From positions 1-64,000 of the forward strand of contig CAJUKX010000009.1 in assembly GCA_910586975.1 (NCBI GenBank): a stretch of DNA of 64,000 bases, given 5' to 3'. Position numbers and translations under genes: made by a program. Position 1 is the stretch's first letter, and the number at the start of each line of letters is the position of its first letter. The notes below the pieces were generated by a model. That model was not told where the DNA came from. It ran no database searches and saw only the letters and a list, made by a program, of their open reading frames with translations. The stretch is from an uncultured Muribaculaceae bacterium (GTDB taxonomy: Bacteria; Bacteroidota; Bacteroidia; Bacteroidales; Muribaculaceae). This document shows, in pieces, positions 25,230 through 34,402 of the stretch.

Positions 25230-25747
25230 GCAAAATACCCTATCCCCTCGACAAAATAAAGGCTATAGTATTTGATGTAGACGGGGTGTTGTCACCCGAG
25301 TCAATACCCGTAGGCGATGATGGCATACCACGTCGCATGGCTAATCTGAAAGACGGATATTCAATGGTTCAGGCTCTGAATCACGGGCTTAAGATAGCCA
25401 TCATTACCGGAGCGGTAGCACCGGGTGTAAGGGAACGTATGGAGAAAATAGGTGTTACCGACTTCTTTGCCGGCAAGATGGATAAACTGCCCGTTCTAAA
25501 AGAATGGATGGAAAAGAATGGCCTGCAGCCCGATGAAGTGGCTTATGCCGGCGATGATGTGCCGGATATTGCTCCTATGAGATACGTAGGTTTGCCGGTA
25601 ACTCCGGCCGATGGCTCGCGCGACACCAAATTCATTGCAAAATATATAACCGACGCTACCGGTGGCCATGGTGTGGCTCGCGAGATAATAGAAGAAATCA
25701 TGCGCGCCCAAGGTATATGGCCCGGCGACGCACAAGCATTTGGATAA
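25226..25747 (+). CDS. KdsC-like HAD phosphatase
   Basis: A 173-residue HAD hydrolase of the type C0 KdsC group. FDVDGVLSPES carries the two catalytic Asp, IITGAV follows, and AGDDVPDI carries the C-terminal Asp pair. KdsC removes phosphate from KDO-8-phosphate in lipid A core synthesis; kdsB, the next step but one, lies at 51.2 kb. A related nonulosonate phosphatase is possible too. Confidence 0.82.
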   Translation: MSKIPYPLDKIKAIVFDVDGVLSPESIPVGDDGIPRRMANLKDGYSMVQALNHGLKIAIITGAVAPGVRERMEKIGVTDFFAGKMDKLPVLKEWMEKNGLQPDEVAYAGDDVPDIAPMRYVGLPVTPADGSRDTKFIAKYITDATGGHGVAREIIEEIMRAQGIWPGDAQAFG

Positions 25748-25749
25748 TA

Positions 25750-26325
25750 ATGAATATCATACTCGCATCAGCTTCGCCCAGAAGGCACGAGCTGTTAAAA
25801 ATGATTGTTGAGGATTTCACTATCGCACCTTCGCGCGATGTGGATGAAGTGTATCCCGAAACGCTCCCCAAAGAGGAGGTACCGGTATTTCTGTCGCAAC
25901 TCAAGGCCAAAGCATATCTGCCTGATCTTAGCTCGGCCGACGATGTGCTTATCACAGCCGATACCGTAGTCATACTCGATAACAAGATTCTTGGAAAGCC
26001 TCATTCGCGTGAGGAAGCAATGGGCATGCTAAGCGAGATGCAGGGCAAGACTCATAAAGTGGTTACCGGAGTTACTCTGACCACACAAGCCGGCTCGACA
26101 TCATTCTCGCAGCTCACCGAAGTGGAATTTGACACGCTTACCAAGGATGAGATAATATATTACGTTGACAAGTTCCACCCATACGATAAAGCTGGCGCCT
26201 ATGGCATTCAAGAATGGATAGGCGCCGCAGCAATTATTGGTATCAAGGGCAGTTTCTACAATGTAATGGGATTACCGATTCATGCCCTTTACAAGGAACT
26301 GAAGAAGATGAAGGAGATGCAGTAG
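25750..26325 (+). CDS. maf: Maf family nucleotide pyrophosphatase
   Basis: A 191-residue dTTP/UTP pyrophosphatase that removes non-canonical nucleotides. Motifs: LASASPRRHELL (phosphate loop), ITADTVVILD, GKPHSREEA and GAYGIQEWIG. The ATG at 25750 overlaps no upstream gene and gives the canonical N-terminus; a longer frame from 25717 would run into the KdsC-like gene. Confidence 0.92.
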   Translation: MNIILASASPRRHELLKMIVEDFTIAPSRDVDEVYPETLPKEEVPVFLSQLKAKAYLPDLSSADDVLITADTVVILDNKILGKPHSREEAMGMLSEMQGKTHKVVTGVTLTTQAGSTSFSQLTEVEFDTLTKDEIIYYVDKFHPYDKAGAYGIQEWIGAAAIIGIKGSFYNVMGLPIHALYKELKKMKEMQ

Positions 26326-26946
26326 TTACTCAGCTCTACGCATCTGAATGGTAGTCTCGGGATTTTCAATTTCGAAGGTAAGAACCTGACCTTTGTGGAC
26401 TTTCACATCATCGAGCTTTCTGTATCGGCTGAATTCTTTGGTGAGAGCCTGGGTAAGCTGATTTTTCCATACTTCGGCAGTCACAGAGGTGAGTGAATCA
26501 ATCTGAGGTTGCTGCGCTCCGGTGAGCATGTTTTGTGTGAATGTCACGCCATTTTTGTCAACATTTACTTTAAGAGTGTTAAGGTCAAGAGAAAGTATAA
26601 GGTCGTCATCAGAGTCTTCCTCAAAAATCCAAGTACCGCCGAGCGAAGCAGTGGCAGCTACATTAACCTCGTACGCGGCATCAAAACCTACGGCACCATT
26701 ATTAACGGGCTGATTGACATTGATAATTGTAGAAAGAGCTACAGAACCGCCATCCTTCTTATTTGCATCCTCAACAAAGCTTATCGACATCATTGAAGTT
26801 GCAGAAGATGCTGCCGGAACCACAGCTGTTATATCCTCGGGGGTGGTTGCGGTCCAAACACCCACGAAATCATTATTTTTTGAGCATGAAGATAGTGCCG
26901 CAAGCCCTGCTGCGAGGCCAAGCAATAAGGTGTATTTCTTTAGCAT
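26326..26946 (-). CDS. Predicted lipoprotein, lipocalin-like
   Basis: A 206-residue lipoprotein with signal and lipobox ending at Cys21 (AALSSC). The mature part is beta-rich (VGVWTATTPEDI, then SLGGTWIFEEDSDDDLILSL) and resembles Bacteroidetes lipocalin-like lipoproteins. Function unknown. It is encoded tail-to-tail with maf, with no gap between the stops. Confidence 0.75.
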   Translation of the reverse strand: MLKKYTLLLGLAAGLAALSSCSKNNDFVGVWTATTPEDITAVVPAASSATSMMSISFVEDANKKDGGSVALSTIINVNQPVNNGAVGFDAAYEVNVAATASLGGTWIFEEDSDDDLILSLDLNTLKVNVDKNGVTFTQNMLTGAQQPQIDSLTSVTAEVWKNQLTQALTKEFSRYRKLDDVKVHKGQVLTFEIENPETTIQMRRAE

Positions 26947-26979
26947 AAGTATCTATTTAAAAATCAGTTATAGTTTATT

Positions 26980-27000
26980 AACAACTGAGTTGCAGTTGTT
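26980..27000 (-). terminator. Hairpin downstream of plsC
   Basis: AACAACTG (26980-26987) pairs with CAGTTGTT (26993-27000), 20 bp beyond the plsC stop on the minus strand. The T-rich tail is weak. Confidence 0.45.
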
Positions 27001-27020
27001 GTTTAATGACAAACCAATTA

Positions 27021-27749
27021 TCATTCACCGCCGCCGGGCAGACTTTGGGCTATCGCTTTGCGAGATTCACTCATAAGGAAGGCAAGGTCGTGCCCCTGCT
27101 CACCGGCATATATGGGCTTATGAATGGTGATTATTATCTTACCCCATTTAGGTATGAGTGTTGTACGCGGCATCACATCGTATGCGCCGTCGATGGTGAT
27201 AGGCACAACAGGCAGGTTGAACTCGGTGGCAAGGATATACGCGCCACGCTTGAAGCGGTGAAGTTTACCATCGCGGGTGCGTGAGCCTTCGGGAAAAACA
27301 ACCACCGACATACCGCCGGCCAGCTGTTTCTCGGCAGTCACCATCGTTTCGCGCACTGCTCCGGGCGATGAGTTGTCAACAAAAATATGTCCGGAAATCT
27401 TGCAACTGAAACCTACCAGCGGTATCCGTTCAAGACTCTTTTTCATCATCCATTTGAAGTTGTGTCCAAGGTAGCCATATATTGCAAATATATCGTATGC
27501 ACCCTGATGGTTGGCAACGAAAACGTATGATTGACCCTTGGAAATGTTCTCACGGCCTCTGACCTCCACTCTGACAAGCGTCGCCCAACAAATTATCTTT
27601 GCCCATATACGAGGAATCTGATACCCCCAGAATCGGCTTCCGCCGAGTATCGACGCCAGAATGGTAAGCACCGCTGCCACTACCGTAACCACAAGGGCTA
27701 CCGGAACAAGCACACATAATTGATAAATTCTGTACAGAAACAATTTCAT
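27021..27749 (-). CDS. plsC: 1-acyl-sn-glycerol-3-phosphate acyltransferase
   Basis: A 242-residue PlsC enzyme making phosphatidic acid at the inner membrane. One N-terminal hydrophobic helix (VLVPVALVVTVVAAVLTIL) precedes the HX4D motif NHQGAYD and the FPEGSRTRDG motif. The ATG at 27749 overlaps the pgpA stop as TAATG, which indicates translational coupling, so I prefer it to the GTG two codons earlier. Confidence 0.92.
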   Translation of the reverse strand: MKLFLYRIYQLCVLVPVALVVTVVAAVLTILASILGGSRFWGYQIPRIWAKIICWATLVRVEVRGRENISKGQSYVFVANHQGAYDIFAIYGYLGHNFKWMMKKSLERIPLVGFSCKISGHIFVDNSSPGAVRETMVTAEKQLAGGMSVVVFPEGSRTRDGKLHRFKRGAYILATEFNLPVVPITIDGAYDVMPRTTLIPKWGKIIITIHKPIYAGEQGHDLAFLMSESRKAIAQSLPGGGE

Positions 27750-28285
27750 TACCACAACACATTAGGAAGATTGAACACATATTTTACCAACAGAACTATG
27801 ATAAGAGCATAGAAGCCCGCGAGCACATCGTCGAGCATAACACCCCATCCGCCGGGAAATTTCTTCTCCACAGCCCTGCAACCAAGTGGCTTAAAGATAT
27901 CAATAAGCCTGAACAGTCCGAATCCGAGCAGCGCCATTAGCCATGTCCAATCGCTCGATGCTGTGGCACACGGAGCTACAAGAAGCGGAATCCAGCAGCC
28001 TACGTATTCATCTATCACAACTGCCCGAGGGTCAGGGCCCCAGTAATTCTCCATAATATCCGATGTCCATGCGCCCACTATTGTCACGGTGATAATCAAC
28101 AAGAACGTGACTATAGTGACCCATAACGGGGGCAAAAAAAGATAGAGCGCATACCAGAGAAGAAGACCTGTGAAAGCTGCGACAGTGCCGGGAGCAAACG
28201 GAACAAGGCCTGTGTAAAGACCCGTAGACAGCACCTCATGAAAGCGCGGTGCCACTCCTAATTTCTTATAATTATTATCTGACAT
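27749..28285 (-). CDS. pgpA: Phosphatidylglycerophosphatase A
   Basis: A 178-residue integral membrane phosphatase that removes phosphate from phosphatidylglycerophosphate. It has four hydrophobic segments and the family motifs GLVPFAPGTVAAF and DPRAVVIDEYVGCW. It is the first gene of the phospholipid pair with plsC. Confidence 0.92.
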   Translation of the reverse strand: MSDNNYKKLGVAPRFHEVLSTGLYTGLVPFAPGTVAAFTGLLLWYALYLFLPPLWVTIVTFLLIITVTIVGAWTSDIMENYWGPDPRAVVIDEYVGCWIPLLVAPCATASSDWTWLMALLGFGLFRLIDIFKPLGCRAVEKKFPGGWGVMLDDVLAGFYALIIVLLVKYVFNLPNVLW

Positions 28286-28336
28286 TATTATTTAACCGTT
28301 TACCGGGAGTGTGTTAAATTCAAAACGCACTCCTAA

Positions 28337-28410
28337 CATGCAAAGGTACAAAAAAAGATTTCGCAAGGCAATATTTTTGCTAATTTAATCAAATTTACAT
28401 ATCTTTGTAA
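28337..28410. promoter_or_regulatory. Divergent pgpA and rfbA promoters
   Basis: On the minus strand TACCTTTGCATG (28337-28348 complement) fits the -7 element for pgpA. On the plus strand TATCTTTGTAAG (28399-28410) serves rfbA, 17 bp before its ATG. A GGAGTG/CACTCC hairpin lies in the pgpA leader. Confidence 0.6.
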
Positions 28411-28426
28411 GAGAAAATTCTACATT

Positions 28427-29332
28427 ATGAAAGGTATAGTACTGGCAGGAGGCAGCGGAACGCGCCTATACCCCATCACCAAGGGCGTAAGTAAACAATT
28501 ACTACCTATTTACGACAAACCTATGGTGTATTATCCCATCTCCACGCTAATGATGGCGGGAATCAGGGATATATTGGTCATATCCACCCCCGATGATCTT
28601 CCGGGCTTCAAACGTCTGCTCGGCGACGGCAATGACTTCGGCGTGAAATTCTCGTACGCAGAGCAACCTTCGCCCGACGGCCTTGCTCAGGCTTTTATCA
28701 TAGGAAGGGAGTTTATAGGCGACGACGATGTATGTCTTGTCCTCGGCGATAATATATTTCACGGCGCAGGATTTACCAAAGTTCTTAAACAGGCCGTTGC
28801 CAAAGTAAAGGATGAAGGCCTTGCAACCATATTCGGCTATTGGGTCGACGATCCCGAACGATATGGTGTGGCTGAATTTGATATGAACGGCAAATGCCTC
28901 TCTATTGAGGAGAAACCGGCAAACCCAAAGAGCAACTATGCCGTTGTAGGACTTTACTTTTATCCGAACTCGGTAGTTGAGATAGCGTCGAGAATAAAGC
29001 CGTCGGCCCGAGGTGAGCTTGAAATCACAACCGTAAACCAGGAATATCTGTCGCAAGGTATATTGTGCGTGGAAAAATTGCCGCGCGGATTTGCATGGTT
29101 AGACACCGGCACCCACGATTCGCTTGCCGATGCCTCGATATACGTTGAGGTTCTTGAAAAACGTCAGGGGCTTAAGATTGCATGCCTTGAAGGAATTGCA
29201 TACCGACAGGGCTGGATTTCGACCGAACGTATGACCGAGATTGCCAAGCCGATGTTGAAAAACCAGTACGGGCAATATCTGATGAAAGTAATAGACGAAG
29301 TATCACGTTCTACCATAAGCAACTTAGACTGA
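28427..29332 (+). CDS. rfbA: Glucose-1-phosphate thymidylyltransferase
   Basis: First step of dTDP-rhamnose synthesis. The 301-residue protein has the nucleotidyltransferase signature [11 protein letters not shown], then [12 protein letters not shown], and [11 protein letters not shown]. Family length is about 290-300. It is followed by rfbC and rfbB; an rfbD reductase is not seen in the window. Confidence 0.95.
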   Translation: MKGIVLAGGSGTRLYPITKGVSKQLLPIYDKPMVYYPISTLMMAGIRDILVISTPDDLPGFKRLLGDGNDFGVKFSYAEQPSPDGLAQAFIIGREFIGDDDVCLVLGDNIFHGAGFTKVLKQAVAKVKDEGLATIFGYWVDDPERYGVAEFDMNGKCLSIEEKPANPKSNYAVVGLYFYPNSVVEIASRIKPSARGELEITTVNQEYLSQGILCVEKLPRGFAWLDTGTHDSLADASIYVEVLEKRQGLKIACLEGIAYRQGWISTERMTEIAKPMLKNQYGQYLMKVIDEVSRSTISNLD

Positions 29333-29883
29333 TGGATTTTATAAAGTGTGACATAAAAGGGCCGGTTGTAATCCGTCCTGTAAAACATAAAGATGCCAGG
29401 GGATATTTCATGGAAACATTCCGCCTGGATGAGTTCAGAAAGCATGTCGGAGACATCGAATTTGTACAAGAAAACGAAAGCTGCTCAACCCGTGGTGTGA
29501 TTCGCGGACTGCACTTTCAGGCGCCGCCCTTCGCTCAGGCAAAACTCGTAAGGTGCGTACGCGGCCGTGTGCTCGATGTAGCCGTTGACATACGGGCAGG
29601 ATCACCTACCTACGGACAATTTGTGGCTGTGGAACTGTCAGAAGACAATGGAGTTCAGCTGTTCGTACCACGAGGATTTGCCCACGGATTTTCAGTACTC
29701 AGCGATGAAGCCGTCTTCCAATATAAATGCGACAACTACTATGCACCTCATGCCGAGGGAGGAATATCCATACTTGATACTTCACTCGGCATAGACTGGG
29801 GTATAGCCGCCGATGAGGCCATCCTGAGTCAGAAAGACACCCTGCATCCTAAATTTAAAGATTTTGAAACACCTTTCAAGTAA
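29332..29883 (+). CDS. rfbC: dTDP-4-dehydrorhamnose 3,5-epimerase
   Basis: A 183-residue cupin-fold epimerase. Catalytic His is in IRGLHFQAPP, with the FVPRGFAHGFSVL motif later. Its ATG overlaps the rfbA stop, and rfbB starts immediately after it. Confidence 0.95.
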   Translation: MDFIKCDIKGPVVIRPVKHKDARGYFMETFRLDEFRKHVGDIEFVQENESCSTRGVIRGLHFQAPPFAQAKLVRCVRGRVLDVAVDIRAGSPTYGQFVAVELSEDNGVQLFVPRGFAHGFSVLSDEAVFQYKCDNYYAPHAEGGISILDTSLGIDWGIAADEAILSQKDTLHPKFKDFETPFK

Positions 29884-30957
29884 ATGGATTTTAAACGGAA
29901 TATACTTATAACCGGCGGAGCCGGATTCATAGGCTCGCACGTGGTAAGACTTTTTGTGACCAAACACCCCGATTATCGCATTGTGAATCTTGACAAACTC
30001 ACCTATGCCGGGAATCTCGAAAATCTGCGCGATATCGAGAATATGCCCAATTATGTGTTTGTTAAGGCTGACATAACGGATATAGAAACCATGCGCAAGG
30101 TGATGGCAGACTACAATATAGACGGAGTAATACATCTGGCAGCTGAAAGCCACGTGGACCGTTCTATTCTGAATCCGTTTGAATTTGCCAATACAAACGT
30201 AATGGGAACCTTGTCGCTGCTGCAGGCTGCAAGAGAATATTGGGAAAAGTCAGCTCAAGGATATGAGGGCAAACTCTTCTACCATATATCTACCGACGAG
30301 GTATATGGAGCCTTAAAACCGGGCAAAGAACTGTTTACCGAGACCACTCCGTATTCACCCCATTCGCCCTACTCCGCTTCAAAGGCTTCGAGCGACCACT
30401 TTGTGCGCGCATATCACGACACCTACGGTATGCCTACCATAGTTACAAACTGCTCAAACAACTATGGACCATACCAATTCCCCGAGAAATTGATACCTCT
30501 GTTTATCAACAATATACGTCATCACAAACCTCTGCCTGTATATGGAAAAGGCGAAAACGTACGCGACTGGCTTTTCGTAGAAGACCATGCCCGCGCCATC
30601 GAACTTATTTTCCATAAAGGAAAGGTTGCCGACACATATAATATAGGCGGCTTCAATGAATGGCGCAATATTGACCTTATCAAGGTACTGATTGCCACAG
30701 TAGACCGACTGCTTGGAAATCCTGACGGTCACAGCCTTGAACTGATAACATTTGTAACCGATCGTCAGGGCCACGACCTGCGCTATGCCATAGATTCGAC
30801 AAAACTCAAAAACGAGCTGGGATGGGAGCCTTCACTTCAATTTGAAGAAGGAATTGAAAAGACCGTAAAGTGGTATCTCGACAACCAGACTTGGCTTGAC
30901 AACATTACGTCAGGCGACTATCAGAAGTATTACGAAGATATGTATTCCAACCGATAG
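29884..30957 (+). CDS. rfbB: dTDP-glucose 4,6-dehydratase
   Basis: A 357-residue extended short-chain dehydrogenase. NAD-binding GGAGFIGSH is at the N-terminus, HLAAESHVDRS follows, catalytic YSASK lies in SPYSASKASSD, and the C-terminus recognises the sugar nucleotide. Second step of dTDP-rhamnose synthesis. Its end abuts a convergent glycosyltransferase. Confidence 0.95.
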   Translation: MDFKRNILITGGAGFIGSHVVRLFVTKHPDYRIVNLDKLTYAGNLENLRDIENMPNYVFVKADITDIETMRKVMADYNIDGVIHLAAESHVDRSILNPFEFANTNVMGTLSLLQAAREYWEKSAQGYEGKLFYHISTDEVYGALKPGKELFTETTPYSPHSPYSASKASSDHFVRAYHDTYGMPTIVTNCSNNYGPYQFPEKLIPLFINNIRHHKPLPVYGKGENVRDWLFVEDHARAIELIFHKGKVADTYNIGGFNEWRNIDLIKVLIATVDRLLGNPDGHSLELITFVTDRQGHDLRYAIDSTKLKNELGWEPSLQFEEGIEKTVKWYLDNQTWLDNITSGDYQKYYEDMYSNR

Positions 30958-30959
30958 GT

Positions 30960-31700
30960 CTACTTACTACCCTTTACAAAGGCTTTTGCGCTGATTATCG
31001 CCAATGTAAGACGATGGCCCAAAAGCCTTTGTATTTTTTTCTTGAATTTATACATCGGAGATTCCCACGATGCGGCAAAATGATGTATGGCCACAGTGCG
31101 CGGCGTCTTCTCAAGCTTGTTTGTCAACAGATGCACAGGGCTGAAAAAATCCTTGGGAAAGATGCAGAAACAGCTGTCATCGTCACTGAATGCGCCAACA
31201 CTCTCTATTGACTTAAGCTTACGGTCCTTGCACAATATCTCAGTCATAAGCATGGGTACAGGAGTAGTGTTCATCGAACCGTCTTCGTTCACAAAATGTC
31301 GGCCTTCGTAGTAGTCAAGCATCTTCTTGAATGGGGCGAAACCTTTCTCGGCACCCATCACAGCCGCTTCGATATTATCGAGGTAGCTTTCCTGACCAAA
31401 CATATACGGCAGATGAAGGAAATCATCAAAATTCTTTATAACCTCCACATCAGAGTCGAGATATATACCACCGTAATTATACAGGGCATAAAATCTGATA
31501 TAATCGGCGGCAAACGCATATTTACGGGCATCAAAAGCCTCGCTTACCCACACAGACTTATCCTTTGGGAAACGGTTGAAGTCCCAAAGCATAATTTGGT
31601 AATCTGGAAGTTTCTTCTTCCATGTATCCAGACAAAATTGTATTTTCTTAGGATACGGATCATCGCTCAGCCAGCAGAAATGTATAATTTTGGGAATCAT
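30960..31700 (-). CDS. GT32-type glycosyltransferase (OCH1-like sugar-binding region)
   Basis: A 246-residue enzyme starting IPKIIHFCWLSDDPYPKK, with the DxD-containing block GGIYLDSDVEVIKNFD. This is the GT32/Gly_transf_sug fold found in capsule and exopolysaccharide loci. Donor and acceptor are unknown. It overlaps the upstream GT4 gene by 4 bp. Confidence 0.88.
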   Translation of the reverse strand: MIPKIIHFCWLSDDPYPKKIQFCLDTWKKKLPDYQIMLWDFNRFPKDKSVWVSEAFDARKYAFAADYIRFYALYNYGGIYLDSDVEVIKNFDDFLHLPYMFGQESYLDNIEAAVMGAEKGFAPFKKMLDYYEGRHFVNEDGSMNTTPVPMLMTEILCKDRKLKSIESVGAFSDDDSCFCIFPKDFFSPVHLLTNKLEKTPRTVAIHHFAASWESPMYKFKKKIQRLLGHRLTLAIISAKAFVKGSK

Positions 31701-32887
31701 ATCGTTTTATTATAAACGTTCATAAGGATATTGTAATGTGTTTCGGCCGAGAAACGTGTCAGGCTATTTTCTCTTATCTCATCATTATCCCAGTTTTTGT
31801 CAAAAGCAGCGATAATTGCAGATTTAAGCCCATCAACACTTCCGCTCTCAAAAATCAGTCCGGTACGCCCGTCATCGATCAATTCGGGTATTCCTCCGAT
31901 ATTTGCGCCTACTACGGGTGTGCCACAGCTCAATGATTCAATAACACCGAGAGGATTATTCTCATACCACTGCGACGGTATCACCGAGAATCGTGCTTTT
32001 GAGAGCAAATCACTGACCTGCAAAGCGTTCAACCGGCCGAGAAATTCAATATTCCGAGACGGCGATTCCTGCATCAACGGGCCATCTCCGGCTATTTTCA
32101 ACTTATAGGGCAACTGACTGGCGGCTTCGAGCAGGACATCAAGCCCCTTTTCGTGCGACAGGCGCCCGACGAAGCAATAATAATCTTCTCGTTGGCCTGA
32201 GTGCGGCTCCTTCAGTCGTTCAGCTATCGAAAAATCAAGGAAATTGCAATTAACCACAAGTTTATCTTCCGAGAAGCCGGCCTGCATCATCTTTGAACGC
32301 ATGAACTTGCTCGGACAGATAAAAGTATCCACGTTGTGTTCCAATACATCCTTGTTCCACTTCAGTGCTTCGATATATGCAACGGCACTTGCCACCAAAG
32401 AGCCTTTCATGCAACGCTTTTTCAGAACATTAGCTTTGGACGTAAAACACTCCTCGCAATTGTGTCCATCATGCAGACAAAGATAAGACGGACAAATCAG
32501 CTTATAATCATGCAATGTCCATACCACCTTGATATTACGTCTTTTAGCAATAAGAGCGAGCTTGGGCGACAAATAGCTGTGGATATTATTGAGGTGAACC
32601 ACATCAGGTTTGAAATCATCAAGAATCTTACTGAATGACCTGTTGATGTCTCCAAGTCCAAGTGTACGCTTGAGAGCGGCAATTTTATGAGCCATACCTT
32701 TGCCAAAATCAACCTCCGATGCGAAATAGCTATCCCACCGCGAAGGTATATTCTCAGGATAAGACATTGAATATACCGCGGTTGTATGGCCGTGACAGGT
32801 CAGCAATCGCTCAAGATTGATGGAACACACGCAATCCCCTCCTCGGGGATAATAGAATTTATTTATTATCAGGACTCTCAGAGACAT
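31697..32887 (-). CDS. GT4 family glycosyltransferase
   Basis: A 396-residue GT-B enzyme. The N-terminal acceptor domain starts VLIINKFYYPRGGD and includes DVVHLNNIHSYLSP. The C-terminal donor domain has FVGRLSHEKGLDVLLEA and the E-x7-E motif near the end (ENNPLGVIESLSCGTP). Sugar specificity is unknown. It belongs to the surface polysaccharide set with the GT32 gene. Confidence 0.92.
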   Translation of the reverse strand: MSLRVLIINKFYYPRGGDCVCSINLERLLTCHGHTTAVYSMSYPENIPSRWDSYFASEVDFGKGMAHKIAALKRTLGLGDINRSFSKILDDFKPDVVHLNNIHSYLSPKLALIAKRRNIKVVWTLHDYKLICPSYLCLHDGHNCEECFTSKANVLKKRCMKGSLVASAVAYIEALKWNKDVLEHNVDTFICPSKFMRSKMMQAGFSEDKLVVNCNFLDFSIAERLKEPHSGQREDYYCFVGRLSHEKGLDVLLEAASQLPYKLKIAGDGPLMQESPSRNIEFLGRLNALQVSDLLSKARFSVIPSQWYENNPLGVIESLSCGTPVVGANIGGIPELIDDGRTGLIFESGSVDGLKSAIIAAFDKNWDNDEIRENSLTRFSAETHYNILMNVYNKTI

Positions 32888-32910
32888 TAATATTTAGATG
32901 TTGATTCATT

Positions 32911-33010
32911 GCAAAGTTACAAATTTTATCCACTTCAGCAAAAATAGAAACTAAAAATTTATTCCTGCAGGTTTATTACTTTCAAATATTGATGAATTTT
33001 ATTATCTTTG
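32911..33010. promoter_or_regulatory. Divergent promoters for the GT4 pair and ugd
   Basis: GTAACTTTGCA on the minus strand (about 32911-32922) points to the glycosyltransferases. TTATCTTTGC on the plus strand (33002-33011) points to ugd, giving that gene a leader of about 55 bp. Confidence 0.6.
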
Positions 33011-33067
33011 CACATTACAACGGAGCCACTGCACTCAACTTCGTTATTTCTAAATAATAATCATAAT

Positions 33068-34384
33068 ATGAATATAGCCATAGTTGGCACCGGATATGTA
33101 GGCCTTGTATCAGGCACTTGTTTCGCAGAGATGGGAGTTGATGTCACCTGTGTTGACATTGACCGTGAGAAGGTTGAAGCCCTGCGCAAGGGGATTATTC
33201 CTATTTATGAGCCCGATCTTGATGGCATGGTAAAACGAAATGTCGAACAAGGACGCCTGCATTTCACTACCGATCTCGCCGATTGTATAGATGACGTTGA
33301 CATAGTATTCAGCGCTGTGGGTACTCCTCCCGACGAGGATGGCTCGGCTGACTTGAAATATGTACTCGATGTAGCCCGTACTTTCGGCCAAAACATTAAA
33401 AAATACACACTGCTCGTCACAAAATCCACCGTACCGGTAGGCACTGCAGCCAAGGTAAAGGCTGTAATTGCCGAAGAGTTGGCAAAGCGTGGCGAGGAGA
33501 TTCCATTTGATGTAGCATCAAACCCCGAATTCCTTAAAGAAGGCGCTGCCATAGCCGACTTCATGCGCCCCGACCGTGTGGTGGTGGGAGTTGACTCGGA
33601 AAGAGCACGTAAGCTCATGTCGCGCCTTTATCGCCCTATCCTTCTCAGCAACTTCAGAGTTATCTTTACTGATATACCTTCGGCCGAGATGATCAAATAT
33701 GCTGCCAACTCAATGCTCGCCACACGCATATCGTTTATGAATGATATAGCCAACCTGTGCGAGCTGGTAGGTGCAGACGTCAACATGGTAAGGCTCGGAA
33801 TAGGTAGCGATACCCGCATAGGATCCAAATTCCTTTATCCGGGCTGCGGATACGGAGGCTCTTGTTTCCCTAAAGATGTCAAGGCCCTGATAAAAACTGC
33901 CGAAAAGGCCGGATATGACATGAAGGTGCTTCGTGCGGTAGAAGACGTTAACCAGAATCAGAAGGGTATACTTATAGAAAAGCTGCTCAAACGATTCAAT
34001 AACGACTTGAAAGGCAAGAATATAGCAATATGGGGATTGGCATTCAAGGCCGGTACCGACGATATGCGCGAGGCTACATCGCTCACCGTAATCAACAAAC
34101 TCTCCAAAGCCGGTGCCACTATACGCGTTTACGACCCCGTGGCCATGAACGAATGTCGCCGACGCATGGGCGACAAGGTTATATATGCCACCGATGCATA
34201 CGATGCCCTTGTAGACGCCGACGCCATGCTGCTGCTCACAGAATGGAAACAATTCCGCATTCCGTCATGGAAGGTTGTGCTGCGCACCATGCGCAAGCCA
34301 ATCATATTTGACGGCAGAAATATTTACGACCCCTCAGAACTTGAACTTGCGGGCATTGAATATCATTCAATTGGCCGCAAATAA
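33068..34384 (+). CDS. ugd: UDP-glucose/GDP-mannose 6-dehydrogenase
   Basis: A 438-residue enzyme that oxidises a nucleotide sugar to its uronic acid for polysaccharides. NAD-binding IVGTGYVGLVSG, the catalytic Cys in GYGGSCFPKD, and the C-terminal UDP-binding domain (GLAFKAGTDDMREA) are all present. The ATG at 33068 is chosen because the longer frame begins at a TTG inside the promoter box. Confidence 0.94.
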   Translation: MNIAIVGTGYVGLVSGTCFAEMGVDVTCVDIDREKVEALRKGIIPIYEPDLDGMVKRNVEQGRLHFTTDLADCIDDVDIVFSAVGTPPDEDGSADLKYVLDVARTFGQNIKKYTLLVTKSTVPVGTAAKVKAVIAEELAKRGEEIPFDVASNPEFLKEGAAIADFMRPDRVVVGVDSERARKLMSRLYRPILLSNFRVIFTDIPSAEMIKYAANSMLATRISFMNDIANLCELVGADVNMVRLGIGSDTRIGSKFLYPGCGYGGSCFPKDVKALIKTAEKAGYDMKVLRAVEDVNQNQKGILIEKLLKRFNNDLKGKNIAIWGLAFKAGTDDMREATSLTVINKLSKAGATIRVYDPVAMNECRRRMGDKVIYATDAYDALVDADAMLLLTEWKQFRIPSWKVVLRTMRKPIIFDGRNIYDPSELELAGIEYHSIGRK

Positions 34385-34402
34385 AGTTAAGACATACCTT
34401 AT

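Noticed and set aside
33710..34252. Antisense frame inside ugd
   Set aside because: Shadow of the conserved dehydrogenase; no independent support.
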